The position numbers and the translations under genes are program-made. A stretch of 52,608 nucleotides of DNA from positions 1 to 52,608 of the forward strand of contig JAFYIZ010000005.1 of assembly GCA_017538365.1 (NCBI GenBank), in the 5' to 3' direction. Positions 41,996-50,452 of the stretch are shown here, one piece after another (within the stretch, counting starts at the first letter, position 1; every line of letters starts with the position of its first letter). The DNA comes from a bacterium (GTDB lineage Bacteria > UBP6 > UBA1177). The notes under the pieces are model-generated. The model was not told where the DNA came from. It searched no databases and saw only the letters and a list, made by a program, of their open reading frames with translations.

Positions 41996-44900
41996 TTAAA
42001 TGGATTTTTTTCTTGCAAAAAATGCAAAACCGAAAACAAAGATAATAGCTGCAAAAAGAGCGAAAATGCCGGTATTTTTGTCATCAATAGCCGTTACCGC
42101 GCAGCTTCCGCCGTCATCTTCGCCGTCGAGACAGGTGAAGTCGTTTTCTTCACATTTGTAGGTAAATTCCTTCGATTTTACCGGCAGTCCGATAAGTTCC
42201 GTGCTGGCTTCAAGTTTGACCTTGGATTTCTGGATCTCAATCTGTGCCATCTGGTCTTTCGGAATGTTGAATTCAGCTACCAGAAGCAGAGTTTTTTCTT
42301 CGCCTGTCGCAAAAGAAATCGGGGTGTCCAAAGTTATATCCAGAAGGTTCGAAGCTTCTGTCGGAACGGCTGTCGCAAGCAGGGTTTCTCCCTCGTAGGA
42401 AGCATCTTTGTTAGCATCAAGGTAAAGTGAAATCTTTTCAATTCCCTCTTGGAATTTTACCGATTTCGATGTCGTTTTGACGGTTATTTTCTTAATGCTG
42501 TTGGTGTGTGCAATAGCCTTTGCCCTTATCTGAAGAACTCCTACCGGAATTTTATTCATGCTGGAAAGTGACGGAATCGGCGGTTCGATGCTGCCTTTCG
42601 TGAAGACGAACGCTTCGACGGTCGGTTCAAACGAAAACTCTGCGAAATTCATCGGTGATTCCGACATTTCCGAGGTTGAATTTCCGACTTTGCCGAAAGA
42701 GAATCTCTCTATAGTTTCGATTTTGAAAAAGAAACTCGTATTGAGCGGAACCGATTCAGGCGTTTTGTATGAAACGTCCGCAACGATAAGGAAGTGATGA
42801 AGGGTGTTCGTCTCATAGATCGTCGAATCGCCTTTCAGAGCGAGCGAAACGGTGTTTGTCTTTACGCTCTGCGGATCAGTAACTTCAACATCGCCGTTGT
42901 CAACAATGCCGTTTCCGTTTTTGTCGTAAACAAGTTTGACGTTGTTTACCTGCGTAGACTGATCTTTTGTCTCGAGGCTGGCGATGACTGATTCAAACGA
43001 GAAGTTTTTGCCGTTTTCTTCAGTTGCTGCCATAACGGTGAACTGACCCATAACGAGTTTTTCGGTCGGAGCAGAAATGATTATTGCTGCTTCGCCGCTG
43101 ACAGGAGAGTTTTTACCTTTTGCAACGGTGATTTTAGCATTGGCGGCAAAGAGCGAATCGTCAACTACGCATCCGCCGTTTTTGCAGACTTTGCCTGTGC
43201 CGCACTCTTCGTCTTTCGTGCAGCCTTCGCCGTCACCGTAGCCGCCGCAGTTCGTGAGATCTGGGTTTTCGCAGACGGCAGCGGAAGGACAGCTGCCGAA
43301 AGTGAGTCTGAGCGGAATCGAGGTGTTGGTTTTGTAGGGTTTGCCCGAATCGTCGTTGATTATTGCGGTGTTTTCAATAACTTCGTTTTTCGGAAGGTTG
43401 TCTTTCGGTTTAACCTTGAAACGGATCATTATTGTTTCTTCGCAAGTCATCATGGTTGAATCGCAGTAACTAAGTACGTCTGCGACTTTATAAGGATTCG
43501 TCAGCGGGAAAGCGCCGTTTATGTCCTCGATCGGTTCCCATTTTTTGCAGACATTGTCGCTTTTCCACTCTTTGCACATTTCGGTTGTGCCTGAAACGTA
43601 GTTTACTTTTGAAGAAAGCGTATCCTGAACGGTTACGTTCGTCGAAAGATCGTTACCCCAGTTCTGGACTTTGATCATGAAGTAGAAGGGAGCGGTCGAG
43701 CAGACTGAATCAGCCTGTTCCGAGCATGAACAATAGTTTTTCTCTCTTCCGTCGGGAGTAACAGGGTTGATAGGAATATCGTATCTCGGAGCTTTGGTAT
43801 CAAGAGAGACAACCATGTAGTTCGGATAGATGCAGTCCGCGTTTGCACCTATTTTTATGAACATATTGGAATCGCCTTTTTTGAACTGTCTGTCAAAATC
43901 GGGGTTTACCTCTGCATCAAGCAGGAAAGTATCGACATCCATCGTGTATTCGAGAGAGTCAGGATCGGGGTTATTCGGGTCGCCTCCGATGCAGGTTTCG
44001 ATTTTATCGTTCCAACCGTAGAAACTCGAAATCGAGTTGTAGGTATCGGAATAGTTGAAAGCAGTTCCTTGAGAATCCTTGAATTTGGCAGGGTTACAGC
44101 TGTTCTGAAGAATAATCATATCTTCCGGAGGAGTTGTCTCGCCTGTTACCTGAAGACCTTCCGGCGGACATGCTGCAAAGCCAAGGCTGCCGCAGCCAGA
44201 TGCACTTGCCAAGCCGGGATCGCCCTCGTGAACAGCCATAGTCATTTTAATTATCGGTTTGTCAGGGAACTCGAATCCCGAAATACCGAGGTTGACTTCC
44301 TGTGTGCAGAATCTTCCGAAACCGTTGTAGATGTAGACCATTTTCGGGTTGACTCTGACTGAGCGGTAAACGGTGATAAGTGACCAGCCGCACATTACCG
44401 ATGCGCTGTAACCGTTACTGCCTATTATTTGAGAAAGATAACCGGAATCGTTTGAACATTCGACATCGCTGACAGTGTAGTTGCCGTAAAGCGACATACC
44501 GTCTGTTTTGTAGCCCAGCTCTCTTCCCTGAGCGTGGATCAGGTTGAAAAAATCGGTTACATCAACGCGGTAGGTGTAGTATCCGCCGTAAATAGTGCCG
44601 TTTTGTTCGGTCGTGATTCCTTCAAATGTAAAATCCTGCTGGCCAGGATTTGCGTCTGTTCCGGCAGTTCCGATTCTCGGAGCAACAGCATTTATAGTCT
44701 GATTGATCTGACCGTCGTCCGATGTGAAGTTGAGTGTCGCCGTGTTGTCGGTATTGAATACGTTGTTCGGGTCGAGACTCGAAGTCCAGACAAGATAAGC
44801 TGCTTCGACGTATGCATCTTCCGGAATATGAGCGTTTGTGAGTTTGAATGTGCTCTGCGGAAGGCAGCTGTCTGGTTCAGGGTTGTAGTCACCGTTATCA

Positions 44901-45121
44901 GTCCAGTCGCATCCTGCCGGCGAATTGGCATCGACGCAGCTCTCGCGGATATCGTTGCCCATCAACGATTTGAACATTACGAAATAGTCGAAACTTCCGG
45001 CTTCCCACTGAAGTTTTTTGCCGTCAAGCGTGGAAACTTCGGGACCGATCGTTGTTCCGTCATAGGCGAATACCGCCATTGTTGCCGCAAGAATCAAAGT
45101 CAAAAGTAAAAGTTTCTTCAT
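41996..45121 (-). CDS. large surface protein with Cys-TM-basic C-terminal anchor
   Basis: 1041-residue exported protein. The signal is MKKLLLLTLILAATMAVFA; start at the ATG 45119-45121 with GGAG 7 bases upstream. The first 450 residues are beta-rich with many Cys. A DUF11-like repeat follows (FMIKVQNWGNDLSTNVTVQD), then a Cys knot CTKDEECGTGKVCKNGGC of the EGF/EB type, then several beta domains. It closes with GGSCAVTAIDD, a hydrophobic helix (TGIFALFAAIIFVFGFAFF) and ARKKSI. That end resembles MYXO-CTERM-type sorting signals with an invariant Cys. It is probably cell-surface anchored (inference). It stands alone with a strong promoter. Confidence 0.85.
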   Translation of the reverse strand: MKKLLLLTLILAATMAVFAYDGTTIGPEVSTLDGKKLQWEAGSFDYFVMFKSLMGNDIRESCVDANSPAGCDWTDNGDYNPEPDSCLPQSTFKLTNAHIPEDAYVEAAYLVWTSSLDPNNVFNTDNTATLNFTSDDGQINQTINAVAPRIGTAGTDANPGQQDFTFEGITTEQNGTIYGGYYTYRVDVTDFFNLIHAQGRELGYKTDGMSLYGNYTVSDVECSNDSGYLSQIIGSNGYSASVMCGWSLITVYRSVRVNPKMVYIYNGFGRFCTQEVNLGISGFEFPDKPIIKMTMAVHEGDPGLASASGCGSLGFAACPPEGLQVTGETTPPEDMIILQNSCNPAKFKDSQGTAFNYSDTYNSISSFYGWNDKIETCIGGDPNNPDPDSLEYTMDVDTFLLDAEVNPDFDRQFKKGDSNMFIKIGANADCIYPNYMVVSLDTKAPRYDIPINPVTPDGREKNYCSCSEQADSVCSTAPFYFMIKVQNWGNDLSTNVTVQDTLSSKVNYVSGTTEMCKEWKSDNVCKKWEPIEDINGAFPLTNPYKVADVLSYCDSTMMTCEETIMIRFKVKPKDNLPKNEVIENTAIINDDSGKPYKTNTSIPLRLTFGSCPSAAVCENPDLTNCGGYGDGEGCTKDEECGTGKVCKNGGCVVDDSLFAANAKITVAKGKNSPVSGEAAIIISAPTEKLVMGQFTVMAATEENGKNFSFESVIASLETKDQSTQVNNVKLVYDKNGNGIVDNGDVEVTDPQSVKTNTVSLALKGDSTIYETNTLHHFLIVADVSYKTPESVPLNTSFFFKIETIERFSFGKVGNSTSEMSESPMNFAEFSFEPTVEAFVFTKGSIEPPIPSLSSMNKIPVGVLQIRAKAIAHTNSIKKITVKTTSKSVKFQEGIEKISLYLDANKDASYEGETLLATAVPTEASNLLDITLDTPISFATGEEKTLLLVAEFNIPKDQMAQIEIQKSKVKLEASTELIGLPVKSKEFTYKCEENDFTCLDGEDDGGSCAVTAIDDKNTGIFALFAAIIFVFGFAFFARKKSI

Positions 45122-45155
45122 CACAATCTCCTATTAAATCAACATAAAGCCGCAA

Positions 45156-45183
45156 ATTTTACCAAAAAACGGAAATAAGTCAA
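45156..45183 (-). promoter_or_regulatory. promoter of the 1041-residue surface protein gene
   Basis: Minus strand TTGACT (45178-45183), 16-base spacer, TAAAAT (45156-45161), about 30 bases before the ATG. Confidence 0.7.
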
Positions 45184-45285
45184 AGCAGAAAAGGTTTGAG
45201 TTCCGATATGATTTGATTTTTTGCTTTTTTTATGCGAAAACAGCGGGATTTTTTTGGCGTTTTGTCCTTTTTCAGCGGAGGAATC

Positions 45286-45768
45286 ATGACGAAAAGAGAA
45301 AACTACATATCGTGGGATCAGTATTTTATGGGTGTCGCACTGCTCAGTGCTCAGCGTTCCAAAGACCCGAATACCCAGGTCGGAGCGTGCATCGTGAACA
45401 GCGAGCACCGCATCGTCGGAGTGGGTTACAACGGCTTTCCGGCAGGCTGCGGCGACGACGCGCTTCCGTGGGACCGTGAAGGTGATTATCTGGACACCAA
45501 GTACCCGTTTGTCGTTCATGCCGAACTCAACGCGATACTTAACTCGATCCAGAATCTCCGCGGCTGCACGATCTATGTCGCACTTTTTCCGTGCAACGAA
45601 TGCGCGAAGGCGATAATTCAATCCGGTATTTCGGAGATCGTCTATCTTTCCGACAAATACGCCGATACCGACGCCGTCAAAGCGTCAAAACTCATGCTGG
45701 CTCAGGCAAACGTCAAAATGAGAAAACTCGAACCTGTTGCTGAAAGCATAGTGCTGAAGTTCAATTAG
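45286..45768 (+). CDS. deoxycytidylate (dCMP) deaminase
   Basis: 160-residue zinc enzyme that converts dCMP to dUMP for thymidylate synthesis. The zinc site is HAELNA (His78, Glu80) and PCNECA (Cys103, Cys106). The N-terminal SAQRSKDPNTQVGACIV and VGYNGFPAGCGDD are typical of the dCMP deaminase/ComEB family. The ATG start follows GGAGG. A longer in-frame start exists upstream but is not conserved. Confidence 0.93.
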   Translation: MTKRENYISWDQYFMGVALLSAQRSKDPNTQVGACIVNSEHRIVGVGYNGFPAGCGDDALPWDREGDYLDTKYPFVVHAELNAILNSIQNLRGCTIYVALFPCNECAKAIIQSGISEIVYLSDKYADTDAVKASKLMLAQANVKMRKLEPVAESIVLKFN

Positions 45769-45878
45769 CGCCGCCAGTTCTTGCCGGGATCACGAAATCC
45801 CGAACGCGGTGCAACGAGATTCCGCGATCCCGTAATCCGTAATCCCGTGATTTCGGAATTCTTTACGCCGCGCCGCCA
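45769..45878. repeat. GCCGCC-bounded element with 8-bp degenerate tandem repeats (copy 3)
   Basis: Starts cgccgcc right after the dCMP deaminase stop and ends cgcgccgcc. Between are octamer-like units such as GGGATCAC, GAAATCCC, GAGATTCC, GCGATCCC, GTAATCCC and GTGATTTC. It is the longest and most degenerate of the three copies. Confidence 0.65.
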
Positions 45879-45882
45879 TAAT

Positions 45883-45910
45883 TTGCTCTTTTTTTTGTTT
45901 TCCCTATAAT
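45883..45910 (+). promoter_or_regulatory. promoter of the HD-GYP gene
   Basis: TTGCTC (45883-45888), 16-base spacer, perfect TATAAT (45905-45910), immediately after the repeat element. Confidence 0.65.
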
Positions 45911-45939
45911 TAAGGGTTTTTTTGTTTAGGGAGGCAGTT

Positions 45940-47700
45940 TTGGCAGTTCACGAAGATTTGATATTTATTCCGTCGTTTCTCAAAATCGAGCGTTTTGACA
46001 ACAGAACGCCGGTTGTTTACGACAATTTTGCCGACATCGAGGCGAAACTTGCCGAGGTAGGCGGGGTACCTTACATTCTGATAATGTCGATGCGCGACTA
46101 TCAGCCGGAACTTTCGCTGATAAAGAATGCAAAAGCAGTGCTTATTGTTTCTTTCGACTGCGAATTCAAGCAGCTCGACCAGCGCGTTTTTGTCGTTGAC
46201 GGAGAAAAGTTCGACCGCTTTTCACTTGAATATATCCTCGATTTTATCAACATAACGAGTGATCTTTACAACAAAATCCTGGAAAACGCACAGATCGGGA
46301 TAAGTCTCAGCGTCGAAAAGGAGCCGAACAAACTTTACGGTCAGATCCTCACTTTCCTGCGTAAAGCGACCAATGCCGAAGCCGGAACGCTCTATCTGAT
46401 GAATGAGGAACACGACAAAATATTCTTCGTTTCAAGCCAGAACAGCCGCCTCGGTTCAAAAGTTTTCGAAAAGCGAGAAATCCCTTTCAACAAAAGAAGT
46501 TTTGTCGGTTACGTCTGCGACAAAGGCGAAACGCTGAACATTCCCGATGCATACAGCATTCCCGAAGATGCGCCGTACACTTTCAACAGCGATCTGGATA
46601 AAAGGCTCAACTATAAGACGGTTTCTATTATCACAGTTCCCATGAAGACGGCTACAGGGGACGTTGTCGGCGCGGTACAGCTTATCAACAAGCTCGACAG
46701 CGAGTCGGAAGAGCCAGTTCCGTTCAGCGATTTCGATACGATCATGCTCAAGAGCCTTTCGACTCTGGCGGCGGTTTCGGTTGAAAACAACAATCTGCTG
46801 CTTGAAACTGAAAAACTTCTCAACAACATGATAATTTCTTCGGTAAAAGCAATAGAACAGCGAGATCCGATCACGAAAGGTCACAGCATCCGCGTTTCGG
46901 CTTACACGATGGCGATTCTGAAACACGCACTCGAAAAACCTGAAATAGCGGGTCTGTATCATGTTGACAAAAACACGATGAAAGTTGCCGAAACAGCCTC
47001 TCTGCTTCACGATTTCGGCAAAGTCGGAGTCCGCGAAAAACTCCTCATGAAACAGCACAGATTCTATCCGGAAGAGCTCGAAACGATGAAGTGGCGCATC
47101 AAGTACGCCCTTGTTTTCATGAAGGACGGAAGCGAAGAAAAGGCAGTTGCCGAAGAGTTCCTTTCAAAGCTCGATTCACTCGATATTCCGCGTCCGCACA
47201 GTGATGAAGAAAACAACCTCATTGCAAAAGCGGCAAACATCATAGTTGATGCAAACGGTGAAAAAATAGAACTCGTCACTTCGGAAGAACTTTCGTATCT
47301 CAATATTCAGAAGGGAACGTTTACTACCGAAGAGCGTTCCAACATGGAAAAACACGTTCTTTACAGCTACGAACTGCTTAATTCGATCGACTGGCCGGTT
47401 TCGCTCAAAACTGTGCCGAACATCGCCGCATCACACCACGAAAAACTCGACGGCAGCGGTTATCCGTTCCACAAAAAGGCGGATGAACTCGGCATTATCG
47501 AACGTGTCATGGCTATTGCCGACATTTATGACGCTCTGACAGCAAAAGACAGACCTTACAAAAAGGCGATCCCGCCTGAAATAGCCGTTTCCATTATTCA
47601 GAAAGAAGTCGATGACGGCAAAATCGATTCCACACTTTTTGATGTTTTCACTGCCAACCGTGAAGCAATCGACAAAGAAGTCAATGAAAAAATAGGATAA
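45940..47700 (+). CDS. GAF-HD-GYP cyclic-di-GMP phosphodiesterase-like protein
   Basis: 586-residue signalling protein. A receiver-like N-terminus (1-110) without clear phospho-acceptor residues precedes a GAF domain (about 130-285) and an HD-GYP domain (about 295-586). The metal and catalytic residues are present: GHSIRVS (His315), LLHDFGKVG (His357, Asp358) and HHEKLDGSGYP (499-509). An insertion of about 80 residues (380-460) separates the HD and GYP parts, which is longer than usual. It likely cleaves c-di-GMP in response to a ligand of the GAF domain. The TTG start (45940) follows GGGAGG by 5 bases. Confidence 0.88.
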   Translation: MAVHEDLIFIPSFLKIERFDNRTPVVYDNFADIEAKLAEVGGVPYILIMSMRDYQPELSLIKNAKAVLIVSFDCEFKQLDQRVFVVDGEKFDRFSLEYILDFINITSDLYNKILENAQIGISLSVEKEPNKLYGQILTFLRKATNAEAGTLYLMNEEHDKIFFVSSQNSRLGSKVFEKREIPFNKRSFVGYVCDKGETLNIPDAYSIPEDAPYTFNSDLDKRLNYKTVSIITVPMKTATGDVVGAVQLINKLDSESEEPVPFSDFDTIMLKSLSTLAAVSVENNNLLLETEKLLNNMIISSVKAIEQRDPITKGHSIRVSAYTMAILKHALEKPEIAGLYHVDKNTMKVAETASLLHDFGKVGVREKLLMKQHRFYPEELETMKWRIKYALVFMKDGSEEKAVAEEFLSKLDSLDIPRPHSDEENNLIAKAANIIVDANGEKIELVTSEELSYLNIQKGTFTTEERSNMEKHVLYSYELLNSIDWPVSLKTVPNIAASHHEKLDGSGYPFHKKADELGIIERVMAIADIYDALTAKDRPYKKAIPPEIAVSIIQKEVDDGKIDSTLFDVFTANREAIDKEVNEKIG

Positions 47701-47722
47701 ATTTTTATTCCTGCGGATATAG

Positions 47723-47751
47723 TTGACAAACCTGTTTTTAAAACATTAGAT
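47723..47751 (+). promoter_or_regulatory. promoter of the phosphoglycerate dehydrogenase gene
   Basis: Consensus TTGACA (47723-47728), 17-base spacer and TTAGAT (47746-47751), about 40 bases before the ATG. Confidence 0.65.
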
Positions 47752-47791
47752 AGCCGCGTTGTTCTTTTAACACTTTTTTATGGAGGTAAAT

Positions 47792-48715
47792 ATGAAAAAA
47801 GTTCTTCTTGCTACCGAAAAACCTTTTGCAGCAAAAGCTGTTGCAAAAATCGAAGAGATCTGCAAAGCTGCAGGTTATGAATTCCGCAAACTTGAAAAGT
47901 ACACATCCGTTGACGAGCTCAAAGCAGCTGTCAAAGATGTAAACGCCATCATCATCAGAAGCGACAAAATCACGAAAGAGATCATGGACGCAGCTCCGGA
48001 ACTCAAGATCGTAGTCAGAGGCGGCGCAGGATTCGACAACGTTGACTGTGCAGCTGCAAAAGAGAAAGGCATCGTCGTTATGAACACCCCCGGCGTAAAC
48101 GCAAACGCTGTTGCAGAGCTTGCAATCGGTATGGCTATCTACACCGCAAGAACCTGCTTCACTCCGTCGACCGGAACCGAACTTAAAGGCAAAAAACTCG
48201 GTCTCCAGGCTTACGGAAACGTCGGCAGAAACGTTGCAAGGATCGCTAAAGGACTCGGCATGGAAGTTTATGCTTTCGACCCGTTCCTTACCAAAGAGAA
48301 GATCGAATCGGAAGGCGTAAAATACATCGCTACCAAAGAAGAGCTCTACAAGACCTGCAACTACGTATCGCTCCACATCCCGGCTAACGACGAGACCAAA
48401 AAATCGATCACGAAAGAGTTCATGATGGATATGCCGAAACCGGCTACACTCATCAACACCGCAAGAAAAGAGATCATTAACGAAGAAGACCTCGCAGCTG
48501 TTCTTGAAGCAAGACCCGATTTCAAATACGTCGCAGACGTTGCTCCGGACAACGCTGAAGAACTCAAAGCTAAATTCGAAGGCCGCGTATTCTTCACCCC
48601 GAAGAAAATGGGCGCACAGACGAGCGAAGCTAACGACAACGCTGCAGAAGCTGCTGCTACGGAGATCGTAAACTTCTTCGAAAAAGGCGATGTCCGATTC
48701 CAGGTCAACAAGTAA
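47792..48715 (+). CDS. serA: D-3-phosphoglycerate dehydrogenase-type 2-hydroxyacid dehydrogenase
   Basis: 307-residue NAD-dependent dehydrogenase, short form without an ACT domain, probably the first step of serine synthesis. The NAD site is GLQAYGNVGRNVAR (137-150); the usual GxGxxG reads AxGxxG. The substrate Arg lies in INTARKE (Arg225). The usual catalytic His (TPHxGA) is Lys: FTPKKMGAQTSEA (268-280). As I recall, Bacteroides and Entamoeba enzymes share this PKKMGAQT form, so it is a known variant class. The ATG 47792-47794 is chosen with GGAGG 7 bases upstream. Confidence 0.85.
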   Translation: MKKVLLATEKPFAAKAVAKIEEICKAAGYEFRKLEKYTSVDELKAAVKDVNAIIIRSDKITKEIMDAAPELKIVVRGGAGFDNVDCAAAKEKGIVVMNTPGVNANAVAELAIGMAIYTARTCFTPSTGTELKGKKLGLQAYGNVGRNVARIAKGLGMEVYAFDPFLTKEKIESEGVKYIATKEELYKTCNYVSLHIPANDETKKSITKEFMMDMPKPATLINTARKEIINEEDLAAVLEARPDFKYVADVAPDNAEELKAKFEGRVFFTPKKMGAQTSEANDNAAEAAATEIVNFFEKGDVRFQVNK

Positions 48716-48720
48716 TCGTT

Positions 48721-49356
48721 TTGGCTTTTACAGGAAAAAATCTTCTACTTTACGCGGTCACGGAAAGATATCCGGGCCGCGATTTTTTTGTTCAGATCGA
48801 ATCGGCTCTCAAAGGCGGTATCACCTGCCTGCAGCTTAGGGAAAAGCATCTTTCAAAAGCGGAATTTATTGATGAAGCCCGCATCGTAAAAAGGCTTTGC
48901 GAAAAGTATTCAGTGCCTCTCATCATAAACGACGATGTCGAAGTCGCTCTCGAAAGCGCTTCCGACGGAGTCCACATCGGGCAGGATGACGGAGACGTCG
49001 CGGAAGTCCGCAGGATCGCTGGAAACAGGCTCATCATCGGTGTTTCGGCGCACAATGTTGAAGAGGCTCTCGCCGCTGAAAAAGCTGGGGCTGATTACCT
49101 GGGATGCGGCGCGGTATTCGGAAGCACGACCAAATCGAATGTTCACGTCCTTCCGCTCGAAACGCTTAAAAACATCACGTCAGCAGTAAAAATACCGATA
49201 GTCGCGATAGGCGGGATCAACGAAAACAACATAATGCAGCTTTTAGGCACAGGCATCAACGGAGTCGCAGTGATAAGCGCCATCTTCGGAGCAGCTGATA
49301 TTGAGAGCAAGTGCCAAGAATTGAAAAGGCTTTCCGAAAAAATCGTCTCATTTTAA
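48721..49356 (+). CDS. thiE: thiamine-phosphate synthase
   Basis: 211-residue TIM-barrel enzyme that joins HMP-PP and thiazole phosphate to give thiamine phosphate. Marks are CLQLREKHLSKAEFI, PLIINDDVEVALESASDGVH, HIGQDD, GCGAVFGSTTKSNV and VAIGGINENNI. It has a TTG start five bases after the serA stop and no clear ribosome site, so translation is probably coupled to serA. It lies upstream of the TPP riboswitch and is not controlled by it. Confidence 0.93.
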   Translation: MAFTGKNLLLYAVTERYPGRDFFVQIESALKGGITCLQLREKHLSKAEFIDEARIVKRLCEKYSVPLIINDDVEVALESASDGVHIGQDDGDVAEVRRIAGNRLIIGVSAHNVEEALAAEKAGADYLGCGAVFGSTTKSNVHVLPLETLKNITSAVKIPIVAIGGINENNIMQLLGTGINGVAVISAIFGAADIESKCQELKRLSEKIVSF

Positions 49357-49365
49357 AATCCCTAT

Positions 49366-49393
49366 TTGACAAACTCTTTTTTAACGCTACATT
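49366..49393 (+). promoter_or_regulatory. promoter of thiD-cytX
   Basis: Consensus TTGACA (49366-49371), 16-base spacer, TACATT (49388-49393). It begins a transcript whose leader holds the TPP riboswitch. Confidence 0.7.
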
Positions 49394-49424
49394 TCGGCGT
49401 TTCGTGTTTTTTGATGTTCGTCTT

Positions 49425-49512
49425 TTGCAGGGGAGCGTGCTGAAGCAGGCTGAGAGGAAGTTAGGCTTTGACCCTTTGACCTGATGCGGGTAATGCCGCC
49501 GTAGGGAGTCTT
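49425..49512 (+). promoter_or_regulatory. TPP riboswitch (THI element)
   Basis: The conserved core is readable: GGGGAGC, GCTGAGAGGA, ACCCTTTGACCTGAT, GCGGGTAATGCCGC and GTAGGGA, in the right order and spacing. It binds thiamine pyrophosphate and lowers expression of the genes behind it, thiD and cytX. About 135 bases separate it from the thiD start. Confidence 0.95.
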
Positions 49513-49584
49513 TTGGAAAATCTTGTCAGTTTGTCAGCCGTTTTCATTGCAAAAATATAGATGTTTTTTGAAAGTTTTGGTTAT

Positions 49585-49615
49585 GCGGCGCGCCGGGGGC
49601 ACCACTCCGCGTCGC
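49585..49615 (+). promoter_or_regulatory. GC-rich hairpin between riboswitch and thiD
   Basis: Inverted repeat gcggcgcg / cgcgtcgc (one G-U pair) with inner cgggg / ctccg around a short loop. It could be the expression platform of the TPP riboswitch or an inserted repeat. The U-run that follows (tttat) is too short for a good terminator. Confidence 0.4.
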
Positions 49616-49647
49616 TTTATAAAAATAGTGCTGAAAAAGGAGGAATC

Positions 49648-50451
49648 ATGAAAACAGCATTATCAATCGCTGGCAGTGACTGCAGTGGAGGCGCCGGTAT
49701 TCAGGCCGATCTCAAAACGATGACCATGAACGGAGTTTATGCGATGAGCGCGATAACGGCTCTCACTGCGCAGAACACGACCGGCGTAACAGGCATTTCG
49801 GAGGTGACTCCGGACTTTCTCAAACAACAGATCGACATGGTATTTACCGACATCTTTCCCGATGCGGTGAAGATCGGAATGGTTTCATCTAGCGAGCTTA
49901 TCAAAGTCATCGCCGAAAGACTCCGTTTCTACAAGGCGAAAAACATCGTAGTCGATCCGGTCATGGTCGCAACGAGCGGCTCGTCACTCATGAAAACTGA
50001 CGCCGTGTCAACTTTGGAGGCAGAACTTCTTCCGATCGCGGCACTCGTCACGCCGAATATCCCCGAAGCGGAGATACTATCTGGTATGGCGATAAAAAAT
50101 GCTGATGATATGGAAAACGCGGCCAAACTGATAAGCAGAAAATTCGGCTGCGCTGTGCTTCTTAAAGGCGGTCACAGCATAAACGACGCGAACGACCTTC
50201 TCTGCAAAGGAACCGAAACTAAATGGTTCAAAGGCAAAAGGATCGATAACCCCAATACCCACGGAACGGGCTGCACGCTCTCTTCGGCGATAGCGTCGAA
50301 TCTTGCAAAAGGCTTTACGCTGGAAACCTCGGTCGAAAGGGCGAAAAGCTATATTTCAGGCGCACTTTCGGCTCTTCTTGATTTAGGAAAAGGACGCGGC
50401 CCGATGAAGCACAACTTCGATCTCGGCGGCGAATTTGCGAAGGAGGCCTAA
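49648..50451 (+). CDS. thiD: hydroxymethylpyrimidine/phosphomethylpyrimidine kinase
   Basis: 267-residue ribokinase-fold enzyme that phosphorylates HMP and HMP-P. Marks are SIAGSDCSGGAGIQADLKTM at the N-terminus, NGVYAMSAITALTAQNT, VDPVMVATSGSSL and the anion hole NTHGTGCTLSSAIA near the C-terminus. The ATG 49648 follows AAAGGAGG. It is under the TPP riboswitch and one base from the cytX start. Confidence 0.95.
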   Translation: MKTALSIAGSDCSGGAGIQADLKTMTMNGVYAMSAITALTAQNTTGVTGISEVTPDFLKQQIDMVFTDIFPDAVKIGMVSSSELIKVIAERLRFYKAKNIVVDPVMVATSGSSLMKTDAVSTLEAELLPIAALVTPNIPEAEILSGMAIKNADDMENAAKLISRKFGCAVLLKGGHSINDANDLLCKGTETKWFKGKRIDNPNTHGTGCTLSSAIASNLAKGFTLETSVERAKSYISGALSALLDLGKGRGPMKHNFDLGGEFAKEA

Positions 50452-50452
50452 G

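Noticed and set aside
49585-49615. Intrinsic terminator for the TPP riboswitch
   Set aside because: The stem is strong but only a short mixed tttat follows, so I keep it as a hairpin of unknown role.
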